Shown here piece by piece: positions 33,301 through 42,215 of a stretch of 45,888 nucleotides of DNA. Source of the stretch: Bacteroidales bacterium. GTDB lineage: Bacteria > Bacteroidota > Bacteroidia > Bacteroidales > Muribaculaceae. A program made the position numbers and the translations under genes. The stretch spans positions 1 through 45,888 of the forward strand of contig CAAGJW010000006.1 in NCBI GenBank assembly GCA_900770215.1, read 5' to 3'. Under the pieces are notes generated by a model. That model had not been told where the DNA came from. It searched no databases and saw only the letters and a list, made by a program, of their open reading frames with translations. Position 1 is the first letter of the stretch. Each line of letters opens with the position of its first letter.

Positions 33301-33488
33301 ACAGCTTTGCCAACCTGTTTAAGTGCGGCAACTACCAGGGTATAGGCGGCCGTTTCTACGTCACCGCAAGCAACGTGTTCACCATCACCAAGTACAAGGG
33401 CATCGACCCCGAGGTCGACGGTGGCATCGACAACCAGGTTTACCCACGCCCGTTCTCTCTGATTATGGGTCTGAGTTTAAGTTTCTAA
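30375..33488 (+). CDS. SusC-like TonB-dependent outer-membrane transporter
   Basis: A 1037-residue protein. A signal peptide (about 1-28, ending GAYA) is followed by a carboxypeptidase-like regulatory domain (about 30-105, VNGNVKDAQGEPVIGASV), the TonB-box region (NEVVVIGYG near 114), a plug domain (about 125-240, GGSSTIRIRGGSSLN), and a 22-strand barrel to the C-terminus, which ends in LSLSF. It imports oligosaccharides with a SusD-like lid using TonB energy. It is the first gene of susC-D-E-F-like order, 34 nt before susD. Length and motifs are normal. Confidence 0.96.
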   Translation: MKKQVNIRIPLRVLALLMGLFLSIGAYAQITVNGNVKDAQGEPVIGASVRVVGNATQGVATDLDGNFTLSNVAQGAKLQISSVGYETLTVSAAPSLVITLNENTQALNEVVVIGYGVAKKSDLTGSVTAIKPDTKNRGVVVNAQDMLAGKVAGVSVTSQGGTPGGSSTIRIRGGSSLNASNDPLVVIDGIPMDNNGIKGMPNGLAMVNPQDIESFNVLKDASATAIYGSRGSNGVIIITTKKGRRGQKPQVSYNGSVTMSVKRKTIDVMSGDEYRDYIKKVYTGSSLYDTAVGLLGSASTDWQDEILRTAWSTDHNLQVSGSVGKYLPYRVSLGYTGEQGIVKTSDFKRYTVSANLNPSLLNDHLVVNLNAKWMWGRNHYADGGAISNALRMDPTQPVSVASGFENFNNYFEWTSSNSDLGDSAWPVVTNTNAPRNPVAILELKNDRARSHDFNGSADIDYKVHGFEDLRLHTTIGGDFSGGKQNTDVLPGCPQASYWGSYGWANGTKENLTWSEYLQYYKDFDDMNHFDIMAGHEWQHFWRKENSYYVNKYPENSALTATDDAGNVTSLAGTTHIVTLQNNGKGYRTENYLESYFGRMQYNYAERYFFTFTFRADGSSRFNWLKGFDNQQWGYFPSAALAWAINKESFLKNATALSDLKLRLGWGKTGQQEGISDYSYYANYALNTGVQGSFYDIVGDGTMARPNAYNPALKWETTTTTNIGLDWGLWNQKLSGSIDWYYRKTTDLINYTSVAAMSNFRNQTYRNIGSMRNTGVEASISYKAINTADLRWNIDFNLTYNSNKITELVSTDPNFYVETGGISSGTGQYVQAHAVGHPMSSFYVYQQVYDQNGKTVEGQYVDRNGDGVISEADRYFYKSPNAPWRFGLATRLEYKNWDLGMSFRANLGNYVYNDAMATNRNVGTTSMMEQVSGNYLQNRPVYCIDNGWTTNTTVGALSDYWVQNASFLKCDNITLGYSFANLFKCGNYQGIGGRFYVTASNVFTITKYKGIDPEVDGGIDNQVYPRPFSLIMGLSLSF

Positions 33489-33522
33489 TCGTGCACACAC
33501 ACATTAATTGCGAATTACAACA

Positions 33523-35235
33523 ATGAATAAGATTTTAAAATATATCGTTCCGGCAGCTGCTCTCATGCTGTCGATGGGTATGGCTTCCTGCTCCGACGAT
33601 CTTCACGTGACGCCTATCGACCCAGGAACAAAGACCGAAGTCTATGCTTCGCAATCCTTCAACAAGTGCTATGCCAACTTCGGCACAGCCGGCAATGGCG
33701 GCGCCAACGGCGACTGCGATATCGACGGTATCGACGGCGGTACCTCGGGCCTGTATCGCCAAATGTGGAACTGCCAGGAGCTCACGACCGACGAGGCCAT
33801 GTGCAAGTGGGGCGACGACGGTATTGCCCAGTTCAACTACAACACCTACGATGCCACTCATCCCATGACCCGCGGCCTCTACTACCGCCTGTGCGTGGGC
33901 GTGGCCTACTGCAACCAGTATCTCAAGGCATTCAGCGACAGCGACGCTGTGATGACTGCCGAGGTGCGCTTCCTGCGCGCCTATCAGTACTACCTCTTGA
34001 TGGATCAGTTTGGCAATGTGCCTTTCACTACCACTATCTCGAGCGACGCTCCGCAACAAATCAAGCAAGCCGACCTCTACAGCTGGCTCGTGACCGAGCT
34101 CAAGGACATATGCGGTGAGGGCACCGACAACAGCGCCGTGCTGGCCGATGCTGCTCCTCATGCCAAGGGCGACAACCGCTGGGGCCGCGTCGACAAGGCA
34201 GCCGCCTGGCTGCTGCTGGCCCGCCTCTATCTCAACGGCGGCGTCTATTCCAGCACCCCCGACTACGACCAGGCTGCCAGCTATGCCAAGAAGGTCATCG
34301 ACTCGGGCTATGAGCTGTGCACCGAGGGTTCGAGCCACGAGGTGACCAACACCTACAACGGCGAGTCGCGCACCCAGACGTGGAAATTCTCGGCCTACCA
34401 GAAACTCTTCATGGGCGACAACGGCACCAACGGCGCCAACCGCGAGGCCATCTTCCCCATTCTGCAAGACGGCAAGCGCACCACATCGTGGGGCTGCGCC
34501 CTCTTCCTCATGGGTTCGACCCACGACGGCGACATGCACGACCTGCCCTACGACGAGTGGTTCTCCAGTGACAAGGCACGCTCGGTCAACGGTGTGACCT
34601 CGCAGGCTTGGGGTGGCAACCGCTGCCGTCCTGAGCTCATCAGGAAATTCTTCCCCAACGACGACGCTCCTTCGGGCCACAGCTACCAGGTGGCCGAGGC
34701 TGCCGAGGACGACCGCGCCCTGTTCGACACCAAGGGCCGCACGCTCGACATCACCGACCCCGACAACTTCGCTTCGGGCTATGCTACCGGCAAGTTCACC
34801 AACTTCACCACCGACGGCACCCCCACCAGCGATGCCACCTTCCCCGACATGAACGTGTTCTTGATGCGCAAGGCCGAGGCCTACCTCATCTATGCCGAGG
34901 CACTCACCCGCAAGGCCGGCGACGGCACTGCTCCTGAACAGGCTGTTAAGGCCATCAACACCATTCGCTCGCGTGCCCATGCTGCCACCCGCAGCACCTA
35001 CACGCTGGGCCAGATCGAAGACGAGTGGTCGCGCGAGTTCTATTTCGAGGGTCTGCGCCGCACCACGCTCGAGCGTTTCGGCGACTATGCAGGTCTCAAC
35101 GCCGGCTACAAGTGGCAATGGAAGGGTGGCGTGTACAACGGCCGCAACTTCGACAGCTACCGCAGCCTCTTCGCCCTGCCCAACACCGACCTCATTGCCA
35201 ATCCCAACCTGCATCAGAACGATGGCTATAAATAA
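33523..35235 (+). CDS. SusD-like outer-membrane lipoprotein
   Basis: A 570-residue surface lipoprotein that caps the SusC channel and captures glycan. The start at 33523 gives a short signal ending at lipobox Cys23 (GMASC); an ATG at 33508 would only add five residues. Acidic residues after the Cys (SDD) fit the surface-export signal of Bacteroidota lipoproteins. SusD/RagB helical repeats are present (AEVRFLRAYQYYLLMDQFG near 145, MRKAEAYLIYAEALTRK near 450, EFYFEGLRRTTLERFG near 505). It follows susC by 34 nt. Confidence 0.95.
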   Translation: MNKILKYIVPAAALMLSMGMASCSDDLHVTPIDPGTKTEVYASQSFNKCYANFGTAGNGGANGDCDIDGIDGGTSGLYRQMWNCQELTTDEAMCKWGDDGIAQFNYNTYDATHPMTRGLYYRLCVGVAYCNQYLKAFSDSDAVMTAEVRFLRAYQYYLLMDQFGNVPFTTTISSDAPQQIKQADLYSWLVTELKDICGEGTDNSAVLADAAPHAKGDNRWGRVDKAAAWLLLARLYLNGGVYSSTPDYDQAASYAKKVIDSGYELCTEGSSHEVTNTYNGESRTQTWKFSAYQKLFMGDNGTNGANREAIFPILQDGKRTTSWGCALFLMGSTHDGDMHDLPYDEWFSSDKARSVNGVTSQAWGGNRCRPELIRKFFPNDDAPSGHSYQVAEAAEDDRALFDTKGRTLDITDPDNFASGYATGKFTNFTTDGTPTSDATFPDMNVFLMRKAEAYLIYAEALTRKAGDGTAPEQAVKAINTIRSRAHAATRSTYTLGQIEDEWSREFYFEGLRRTTLERFGDYAGLNAGYKWQWKGGVYNGRNFDSYRSLFALPNTDLIANPNLHQNDGYK

Positions 35236-35285
35236 TTTTCAGGGTTAAGTGTAATTCATATCTTCATTAAACGACAAAGACAACA

Positions 35286-36512
35286 ATGAAAAATATATTC
35301 AAATCAACACTGCTGCTGCTTGGCTGCCTGGCCATGCTCACAGCATGTAGCGATGACAACGATTCCAACCCTACGTTTGTTGAGCCCTCCACTTTCACGC
35401 TCAACACGCCATCGTGGGCACCCAATGCAATCGATCTCGCCAATTCCAAGACTCTGCCTTTCACTTGGTCGCAGCCTAACTATGCCGGCAGCGCCAAGGC
35501 CTATCCTGTGGCAGTGAACTATAGCTTTGAGGTCTCCTCGACCGACAGCTGGACCGTGAGCAACGTGACTGCCGATGCCGACAAGACTGGCGCCACCGTT
35601 GCCGACTACTATATCCTCGACGATGCCTATCACACGCCCAGCGGCTCTATCGATGCCGCCAAGCTGGCTACCGCTCTCGAGTACCTGAGCAAGTGGAAAG
35701 AGGACGCTGTGCCCGAGGTCGACACCGTGTATGTGCGCTGCAAGGCTCAGACTCCTGGTCCTAACGGCACCACCTCGACCGTGTATTCCAACACTGTGCA
35801 AGTCATGGTCAACCCCTACTATGTTGAGCTCAGGGATGCTCCTATCGAGCTGTGGTACCTGGTGGGCAACAACATCGGCGCCGAGGACGGCGGCTGGAAG
35901 AACTCGCAGGCCGGCACCGTGCCGCTGCTGCCTGTGTACGGTAACGACTACGACAAGAAGACAGGTCGCGGCGAGATCGAGTGGGAAGGCTTCCTGCCTG
36001 CCGGCACCGAGTTTAAGCTGGTCAACATCATCGGCAACTGGGATATCCAGTGGGGTAGCAAGGATGGCAGCCTCGATAGTCCCGTCAAGAACGACGGCGG
36101 TGCCAAGAACTTCACTATCGCCACCGCCGGCTACTACAAGGTGGTGCTCAACACCGCTACCGACAAGCTCTCGATCACTGCCGTAGAGGGTATCACCCCC
36201 TCGGTGTTCACGCAAATCGCTATGCCTGGCAGCTATCAGCCTGGCGACGGCTGGGATATCACGAGCAATCTCATGACGGCCAAGAACCCGCTCTCGACCG
36301 AGAACCACGACTGGATCGCCACCATCGAGCTCAAGGCTGGACAGCAGCTCAAGTTTGCTGCCGACGGCGCTTGGACCACCAACTGGGGCAGCACCGTGTT
36401 CCCCTACGGCGTGGGCAAGCTGGGCGGCGACAACATCAATGTGAACGCCGATGGCACCTATACCGTATACTTCAACGATATCACAGGTTACTACTATTTC
36501 GTAGCACAATAA
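35286..36512 (+). CDS. SusE-like glycan-binding lipoprotein
   Basis: A 408-residue lipoprotein with lipobox Cys21 (LTACSDD) and a SusE N-terminal immunoglobulin-like domain (about 35-180, TLNTPSWAPNAIDLANS). Two carbohydrate-binding-like domains follow (about 190-300, beginning ELWYLVGNNIG, and about 305-408, with MPGSYQPGDGW). SusE-type proteins bind glycan at the surface and help uptake but are not catalytic. It lies 50 nt after susD and is followed by a hairpin before the susF-like gene. Confidence 0.85.
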   Translation: MKNIFKSTLLLLGCLAMLTACSDDNDSNPTFVEPSTFTLNTPSWAPNAIDLANSKTLPFTWSQPNYAGSAKAYPVAVNYSFEVSSTDSWTVSNVTADADKTGATVADYYILDDAYHTPSGSIDAAKLATALEYLSKWKEDAVPEVDTVYVRCKAQTPGPNGTTSTVYSNTVQVMVNPYYVELRDAPIELWYLVGNNIGAEDGGWKNSQAGTVPLLPVYGNDYDKKTGRGEIEWEGFLPAGTEFKLVNIIGNWDIQWGSKDGSLDSPVKNDGGAKNFTIATAGYYKVVLNTATDKLSITAVEGITPSVFTQIAMPGSYQPGDGWDITSNLMTAKNPLSTENHDWIATIELKAGQQLKFAADGAWTTNWGSTVFPYGVGKLGGDNINVNADGTYTVYFNDITGYYYFVAQ

Positions 36513-36528
36513 AAAGTTATTAACTCCC

Positions 36529-36567
36529 ACAAGAGCGGGCCGGCGCCCGCGCGCTTCCCGCTCTTGT
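36529..36567 (+). terminator. Intercistronic hairpin between susE- and susF-like genes
   Basis: An 11-bp stem, ACAAGAGCGGG (36529-36539) with CCCGCTCTTGT (36557-36567), a GC-rich 17-nt loop, and TTCAATTTT after it. It can act as a partial terminator, or as an mRNA stabiliser that sets a different level for the downstream gene. Confidence 0.6.
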
Positions 36568-36582
36568 TTCAATTTTATCACG

Positions 36583-38013
36583 ATGAATAAAGTTATGAAG
36601 AAGATATTTTTACTGGCCGCTACGACAATGCTGCTGGCAAGTTGTAACGGTGATTACGACGATTGGGCCGATCCGCTGGGCAACGGCGAGGAGACGGCCA
36701 TCACCATCCCGGGCTTCACGGCCTCGAGTGTGGGCACAATCAACCTCAACTCGGTGGGTCTCGACACGGCTCAGTTGAGCGTGTTCAGCCTGAGCAGCGC
36801 CACGCTGCCCGAGGGCTACGACCTGTCGCAGGCTCGCGTCGAGTTCCTGCCTGTCCAGCTTAACGGCGGCGATGCCGTCACGCCCTACAGCCTCACAGCC
36901 GACGCTACTGGCCTGGCCAGTGCTGCCGACCTGCAGGCGATGACTGCCGGCTGGTATGGCAAGCGCCCCGTGGCTCGTGCAGTGAGCGGCGTGGTCTATG
37001 TGTGGGCCATGAAGGACGGTGCCGCTGTGAAAATCAACGCCGGTGTTGTGACCGACAGCATCATTCCCCAGGCTCCCGAAATCGACACCAAGTATTACAT
37101 CACGGGCAACATCAACAGTTGGAGCAACGACAACACCGACTATGCCGTGGTCAACGGCGGTGGCGACCCCTACGACGACCCCGTGTTCTCCATCATGATC
37201 CCCTACGAGAAACTTGAGCCCATCTTTGCCGCTGGCAACAACCTGGAGTTCAAGCTCACGCCTGCCTCGATGATTGGCACTGGCGACTGGACCAAGTGCG
37301 TCTCGGCTGCTGCCGACGGCACCGAGGGCAAGCTTGCCGACAAGAATGCCGGCGGCAACATCACTGCCACCAAGCTCGACGGCGACTATAAGTTCTACAA
37401 GTTCACCTTCAACCTGCTCGACCAGACGTGGAGCTACCAGGGCGTGAGCTACTCGGAGTATATCTACGAGATAGGTAACAACACAGGCTGGCAGACGGTG
37501 GTGCCGCTGTCGTCGCCCAAGTTAGACGGCGTGTATCTGGGATTTGCCCACCTCGACGGCGAGTTCAAGTTCAAGCCCAACGAGAATGACTGGAACGGCG
37601 ACTGGGGCCAGGAGAATGGCGGCGCCCTGGGCAACCTCGTGCAAGAAGGCGAGGTGAACTGTGGCCCGGCCGAGGCTGGCTACTATGCCATGAAGGTCGA
37701 CCTCGTGAAGATGCACTACGAGGTGACCCCCATCAACACGATAAGCATCATCGGCACAGTCAACGGCAACTGGGACCACGACACCGAGCTCACCTATAAT
37801 GTTGCCGACGGCTGCTGGGAGGCTACTGCCACGCTCAATGCCGGCAAGATGAAGTTCCGTGCCAATCACGACTGGGTCTACAACTGGGGCGGCTCGCCCA
37901 GCAATCTCGTGCAGGGTGGCGCCGACATGGCGCTCGCCGAGGGCGGAACTTATCTGGTCAAGCTCTATGCCCTGTGCGACGGCAAGGCCTATTTCACAAT
38001 GACCAAGAAATAA
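36583..38013 (+). CDS. SusF-like surface glycan-binding lipoprotein (DUF5115-like)
   Basis: A 476-residue lipoprotein with lipobox Cys21 (LLASCNGD). The ATG at 36595, four codons later, is an equally good start. A DUF5115-like N-terminal region (about 25-165) precedes three repeats that look like SusE/F binding modules: one starting KYYITGNINSWS near 170, one near 290 (YEIGNNTGWQTV) and one near 390 (TVNGNWDHDTEL). Aromatic residues in those repeats (NSW, WNGDWG, VYNWGG) resemble glycan-stacking platforms. It ends with a strong terminator. Confidence 0.82.
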   Translation: MNKVMKKIFLLAATTMLLASCNGDYDDWADPLGNGEETAITIPGFTASSVGTINLNSVGLDTAQLSVFSLSSATLPEGYDLSQARVEFLPVQLNGGDAVTPYSLTADATGLASAADLQAMTAGWYGKRPVARAVSGVVYVWAMKDGAAVKINAGVVTDSIIPQAPEIDTKYYITGNINSWSNDNTDYAVVNGGGDPYDDPVFSIMIPYEKLEPIFAAGNNLEFKLTPASMIGTGDWTKCVSAAADGTEGKLADKNAGGNITATKLDGDYKFYKFTFNLLDQTWSYQGVSYSEYIYEIGNNTGWQTVVPLSSPKLDGVYLGFAHLDGEFKFKPNENDWNGDWGQENGGALGNLVQEGEVNCGPAEAGYYAMKVDLVKMHYEVTPINTISIIGTVNGNWDHDTELTYNVADGCWEATATLNAGKMKFRANHDWVYNWGGSPSNLVQGGADMALAEGGTYLVKLYALCDGKAYFTMTKK

Positions 38014-38057
38014 TCTACAATGCGCTAAATCCTGCTTAAGTGATTATAATTCCCGCG

Positions 38058-38090
38058 GTGGGCGGCAGTCTTGCGATGACTGCCGCCCAC
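38058..38090 (+). terminator. Terminator of the sus operon
   Basis: A perfect 13-bp stem, GTGGGCGGCAGTC (38058-38070) with its complement at 38078-38090, a 7-nt loop and TATTTATTT after it. The sialidase gene downstream therefore needs its own promoter or read-through. Confidence 0.85.
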
Positions 38091-38201
38091 TATTTATTTC
38101 GGTACTGGGGGCGCAGTTTTATCCCTACTGTTTTTGGTAATTTTTTTCTTGTTTTTATCACAAAGTCCTATTGTTTTTCGTCATATTTGTGCTTTTATTG
38201 C

Positions 38202-38209
38202 TAATTTTG
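38202..38209 (+). promoter_or_regulatory. -7 box of the sialidase gene
   Basis: TAATTTTG matches TAnnTTTG. No -33 TTTG lies at the usual distance. The start near 38215 gives a leader of about 115 nt. The rest of the 318-base interval from 38014 holds only the sus terminator and AT-rich sequence. Confidence 0.45.
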
Positions 38210-38331
38210 GAAACGAAATTAGGAAAAATAGCTCGGTCATTGCGTTCCTGCGACCTGCATCCCAGGGGTGAGATGGCACTTGAAGAAGAGTTGTTTTGCA
38301 TTTATGTTGAATTACCAAAGAAAACTGTTTT

Positions 38332-41300
38332 ATGACTAAGGAACTATTGTTGAAGCAATTGTTAATTGTTTTGTGCATCGCAGCGGCCACTGTGGCCAGC
38401 CGTGCAGCCAACTTTGCCACTGCGGGCAGCTACAAGGCTGGCAACGTGTGGCAGGAAGTGGGCTACGTGGGCCTGGGCAACCAAAACGAGGTGCTTGCCT
38501 TCGGCGAGTACACCGGCGACGGCTCCAAGCCCGAGATAGCCTTCACCCTGCTGGGTGGCCAGAGTTGGAACACTTCATCTACAATGACCTACCGCGACTT
38601 CATGAGCCGCGTGTGCGTGTGGGCGCGCGTCTACGACGGCTCGGTCTATGCGGCCGGCACCGGCACCACCCAGCCCACCAACGTGGCTGCTACCTTTGCC
38701 AAAGTGTTCGACTACCGCGACCCGGTGAACAAGAGTGGCGCCATCTTGCTGGCACAGACCACCGACCTGGCGAGTGCCACCCAGTCGCTCACGTCGAATG
38801 TGGCGCTCAAGAGCGGCACCCGCTATGTGATCTACATCACGGCCGACATCAAGCAGGTGAGCCTCGACAAGCTCCCCGAGATAGGCGGCCCGCTCAAGCA
38901 CTACACCGAGATAGGTGCCAATATCACCAAGATGGGCAGCGCCGTCATCTCGCGTCAGGGCTCGCCCAAGCAGTACGGCTCGCGCGTGCTCGTGCCCGTG
39001 CGCAAGGTGCTCTATGCCCCGGGCGACTACTACTCCCGGTTCTACCGCATTCCCTCGATTGCCACGGCCAGCGATGGCTCGCTGGTGAGCATTAGCGACG
39101 CCCGCAAGTATCACATCCACGACATCGAGAACGATATCGACATGCTGGCTCGCCGCTCGACCGACGGCGGACGCACCTGGAGTGCGCCCGTTACCATTGC
39201 CAAGGGCAGTGGCGGCAGCGAGGGCATGAGCTCCTCGACCTGCGGCAAAACCAACGGCTACGGCGACGCTGCCCTGGTGGCGCTGCCCAACGGCGACCTC
39301 ATGTGCACCATGGTGCACGGCTACCGCATCAGTGGCAACAATAGCAGCAAGCCCACGACCAACTGGTACACCATAAGCCACGACAACGGCCAGACCTGGA
39401 GCGAGCTCAAGCAGATACCCGAAGAGCTGTACTCCGTTACCTCTGGTTGGGGATGGTGGGCTACCACGTCGATCTACCGCGGCTGCATCGCTCCTGGCAA
39501 CATGCTTCTCGTCACCCGCGGAGCCCTCAAAGGCAAGGTGTTGGCCTGCTTCAGGAGCTATTACTCTTACACTGGTAGCAATGTGCAGGGCAACTTCTTC
39601 CTGTGCTATGACCCGGCCACCGACACCTGGTCGCGCATCACGGCCTCTGGTACTGGCGTGCAAAGCGACGGCCGCCTGAACATCACCGGCAGCGACGACG
39701 AGGCCCACCTGCTCCAGACGGGCGACAACACCTTCTTGATGACGATAAGAACCAGCAATTCCAGCTACAATTACCGCGATTTCGCCCAGCTCACCTACGA
39801 TGGCTCAAAATTCACGGTGTCGAGCCTGGGCTCTTGTGGCATGAGTTTGCAAACGTACTGCAACGGCGAGATGTTGTCCTACACCACCAAGGCAGGCAAG
39901 GAATACTACCTGCACACGATACCCACCACGGTGCAGACGGGCACGGGCAGCTCGGCCAGCGCCCGCTCGGGCTTGATGATTTATCGCTCGCCGGCCAGCG
40001 CCAGCAATCCGCAGTGGACGCCGTCGCTCATCATCAGCGACCCTTACGGCATCGAGGACGCTCGCGAGGAAACGGCGCAGTACAGCTCGTTCACCCAGCA
40101 GGCCGATGGCACGCTGGGCATCCTCTTTGAGGAATATCCCACGCTGGTGCGCATCGATATTACTGGCGACCGCGGCGACTACATGATGGAGACGGTGTAC
40201 ATGAACCTGCGCATAGGCGACGTGATTGCCAGCGAGAAGGCTCAAGACAAGATTGCTGTCGACCCGCCGCTGATCACCCCAGCCAGCACCACCTACGACT
40301 ACAGCGTCTACAAGCAGCTGCAAGACGTGACCGTGACCTCGCGCCAGAGCGATAGCAACCTCGACCTCGACCACCTCTACACCCACGTCACCTTCTCGAT
40401 CGACACGGGCAGCAAGACGTGGACGATGGAAGATGACTTCCAGGGCGTGGGCCCCCGCACCTACACGGCCGCCATGCTCCAAGAGCTGGCCACCAAGTAC
40501 GGCCAGGGCACCATCACGGTGTCCAACGGCACACACGTGCAGGTGAGCGCCTATTGCTACACCACCACGCAGACCGACACCTACAAGCATTCGACCACCG
40601 CTACCGAAAACTACTTCTATGTCACGCCCACGCGTCGCGTCATGGTCATTGCCAAGCCGCTGAGCAGTTGTGGCAACGACATCTCGATCTCGGCCTTCGG
40701 CCAGAAGAAGGGCGAGAAAGAAGTGCTTGTGGTGGGGCAGGGCACCACTGTCACGGTCAACGCCCCGGCTGCCGATGGCTATCACTTTGTGGGCTTCGAC
40801 CTGGGGGCAAACCTGGCCAACAACAAGTATAGCCCCACCGATGCCGCCTACAAGAAACTGGGCGCCACCACCATGTCGACCTATCAAATTCAGTTCAACA
40901 TGCCGTCGGAAGCCGATGTGCCCAACAACTACGACAACGGCAACACGCTGGTCGTATATGCCTGGTACGATGTCAACATCAACTCGAGCCTCATGAGCAA
41001 GGTGTATTTCTCGCTCTTCAACAGTGCCCAGAACTTGAAGGACGGTGGTGGCGCGACCGTGTCGCGCGACTGGACCCGCTACTACACCGGCTGGACGGGC
41101 GGCGACCAAACCCGCTACAAGGCTTCTTCGGCCTTCCCCCAGGCCAGTGAAAACTTGAACTTTGGCTCAGTCGAGACGGCTGTCAACAAGGCCGAGGTGG
41201 TCAACGACAACGCCGTGGCGCAGCTGGTCGACAACAACGGCACCGCCTTGTATCCCACAGGCCAGACCAATGGCTGGTACACCCGCTACCTGAAACTGGT

Positions 41301-42024
41301 CAACATCAACCTCAACGTGGCAGTGATGCCCGATGCGGCCACGGCCCAGCAGTACAACGCCATCGTGATGCTGCGCAAGAAGACCGACGTCGAAACGCCC
41401 GACTACAGCTCGGAGAGCGGCTACAGCTATCTCACCCGCGGCGAGTACAACAAGGCCATCGTGGCCGCCGGCACGGGCAACTCGGCTCCGCGACGCCTGC
41501 GCGCCTGGAACGGCGAGGCCGACGGCAGCGACCTCGACACCTACACCGACGAGTATGCCTACTATGTGCTCAACGGTGCCCAGCAGCCCTTTGCCTCTAC
41601 TGCCGACGTTACTACCCACGCCATTGCCGCAAGCAACTGGTATAGTGGCACGCTGCCCGTGCTGGTGAAGAACATGGTGTTCAACAACCTGGCCGACCCC
41701 GAGCACTCGGTCGACGGCAAGACCTCGCCGTGGATGATTGTCGACCTCTTTGTGGTCAACAACGACGTCAACAAGAGCTACAAGACGCTCATGAGCGAGC
41801 TGGCGAGCGACAAGGGCTACGTCTACAAGGTGTCGCACTGGTTTGCGCCCAACTACGATGCCACGGTCACTGCCGTGAGCCAGGTCGAGGCTGCCCGCAC
41901 GGTGAGCAGCGTCACCTACTACAACCTGGCCGGCATGTCGAGCGCGACCCCCTTTGAGGGCGTCAACGTGGCAGTGACCCGCTACACCGACGGCAGCATC
42001 ACCGCCTGCAAGGTCATCAAGTAG
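38332..42024 (+). CDS. Exo-alpha-sialidase (GH33), probably type IX secreted
   Basis: The 1230-residue enzyme cleaves terminal sialic acids. A signal peptide (about 1-25) and an N-terminal beta domain (to about 220) precede the sialidase propeller. Arg239 in YRIPS, Asp264 (acid/base), Glu457 and Arg473 (16 apart, as in characterised sialidases), Arg545 and nucleophile Tyr584 are all present. Asp boxes are STDGGRTW (276-283) and SHDNGQTW (349-356). Residues from about 650 on are beta-rich modules of unknown role. The C-terminal 40 residues, with YYNLAGMSS, PFEGVNVAVTRY and final KVIK, resemble a type IX sorting signal. No sialic acid catabolism genes lie nearby. Confidence 0.9.
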   Translation: MTKELLLKQLLIVLCIAAATVASRAANFATAGSYKAGNVWQEVGYVGLGNQNEVLAFGEYTGDGSKPEIAFTLLGGQSWNTSSTMTYRDFMSRVCVWARVYDGSVYAAGTGTTQPTNVAATFAKVFDYRDPVNKSGAILLAQTTDLASATQSLTSNVALKSGTRYVIYITADIKQVSLDKLPEIGGPLKHYTEIGANITKMGSAVISRQGSPKQYGSRVLVPVRKVLYAPGDYYSRFYRIPSIATASDGSLVSISDARKYHIHDIENDIDMLARRSTDGGRTWSAPVTIAKGSGGSEGMSSSTCGKTNGYGDAALVALPNGDLMCTMVHGYRISGNNSSKPTTNWYTISHDNGQTWSELKQIPEELYSVTSGWGWWATTSIYRGCIAPGNMLLVTRGALKGKVLACFRSYYSYTGSNVQGNFFLCYDPATDTWSRITASGTGVQSDGRLNITGSDDEAHLLQTGDNTFLMTIRTSNSSYNYRDFAQLTYDGSKFTVSSLGSCGMSLQTYCNGEMLSYTTKAGKEYYLHTIPTTVQTGTGSSASARSGLMIYRSPASASNPQWTPSLIISDPYGIEDAREETAQYSSFTQQADGTLGILFEEYPTLVRIDITGDRGDYMMETVYMNLRIGDVIASEKAQDKIAVDPPLITPASTTYDYSVYKQLQDVTVTSRQSDSNLDLDHLYTHVTFSIDTGSKTWTMEDDFQGVGPRTYTAAMLQELATKYGQGTITVSNGTHVQVSAYCYTTTQTDTYKHSTTATENYFYVTPTRRVMVIAKPLSSCGNDISISAFGQKKGEKEVLVVGQGTTVTVNAPAADGYHFVGFDLGANLANNKYSPTDAAYKKLGATTMSTYQIQFNMPSEADVPNNYDNGNTLVVYAWYDVNINSSLMSKVYFSLFNSAQNLKDGGGATVSRDWTRYYTGWTGGDQTRYKASSAFPQASENLNFGSVETAVNKAEVVNDNAVAQLVDNNGTALYPTGQTNGWYTRYLKLVNINLNVAVMPDAATAQQYNAIVMLRKKTDVETPDYSSESGYSYLTRGEYNKAIVAAGTGNSAPRRLRAWNGEADGSDLDTYTDEYAYYVLNGAQQPFASTADVTTHAIAASNWYSGTLPVLVKNMVFNNLADPEHSVDGKTSPWMIVDLFVVNNDVNKSYKTLMSELASDKGYVYKVSHWFAPNYDATVTAVSQVEAARTVSSVTYYNLAGMSSATPFEGVNVAVTRYTDGSITACKVIK

Positions 42025-42060
42025 AGTCGCCGCGACAACTCCAATCTCAACCCATTACCC

Positions 42061-42094
42061 CGATGCGCTCGCCTGGTCACAGGCGGGCGCATCG
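42061..42094 (+). terminator. Terminator after the sialidase gene
   Basis: A 15-bp stem with one G-T wobble (42061-42075 with 42080-42094), and loop GTCA. The following sequence is only mildly T-rich. Confidence 0.7.
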
Positions 42095-42162
42095 TGCGTA
42101 TTGTGGTAAATCGAAATTGCAGGGGCGGCCGTGCAAATGCGGTGCATTTTTTGCCCGTTTTA

Positions 42163-42194
42163 TTTGCTTTTTCAAGTAAAATTACATAAATTCG
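42163..42194 (+). promoter_or_regulatory. Promoter of the xer-hpf operon
   Basis: TTTG at 42163-42166 and TAAATTCG at 42187-42194 (one mismatch from TAnnTTTG) are separated by 20 nt. The leader would be about 16 nt. Confidence 0.5.
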
Positions 42195-42215
42195 TAGCCA
42201 AGTGAAGAAAGAACC

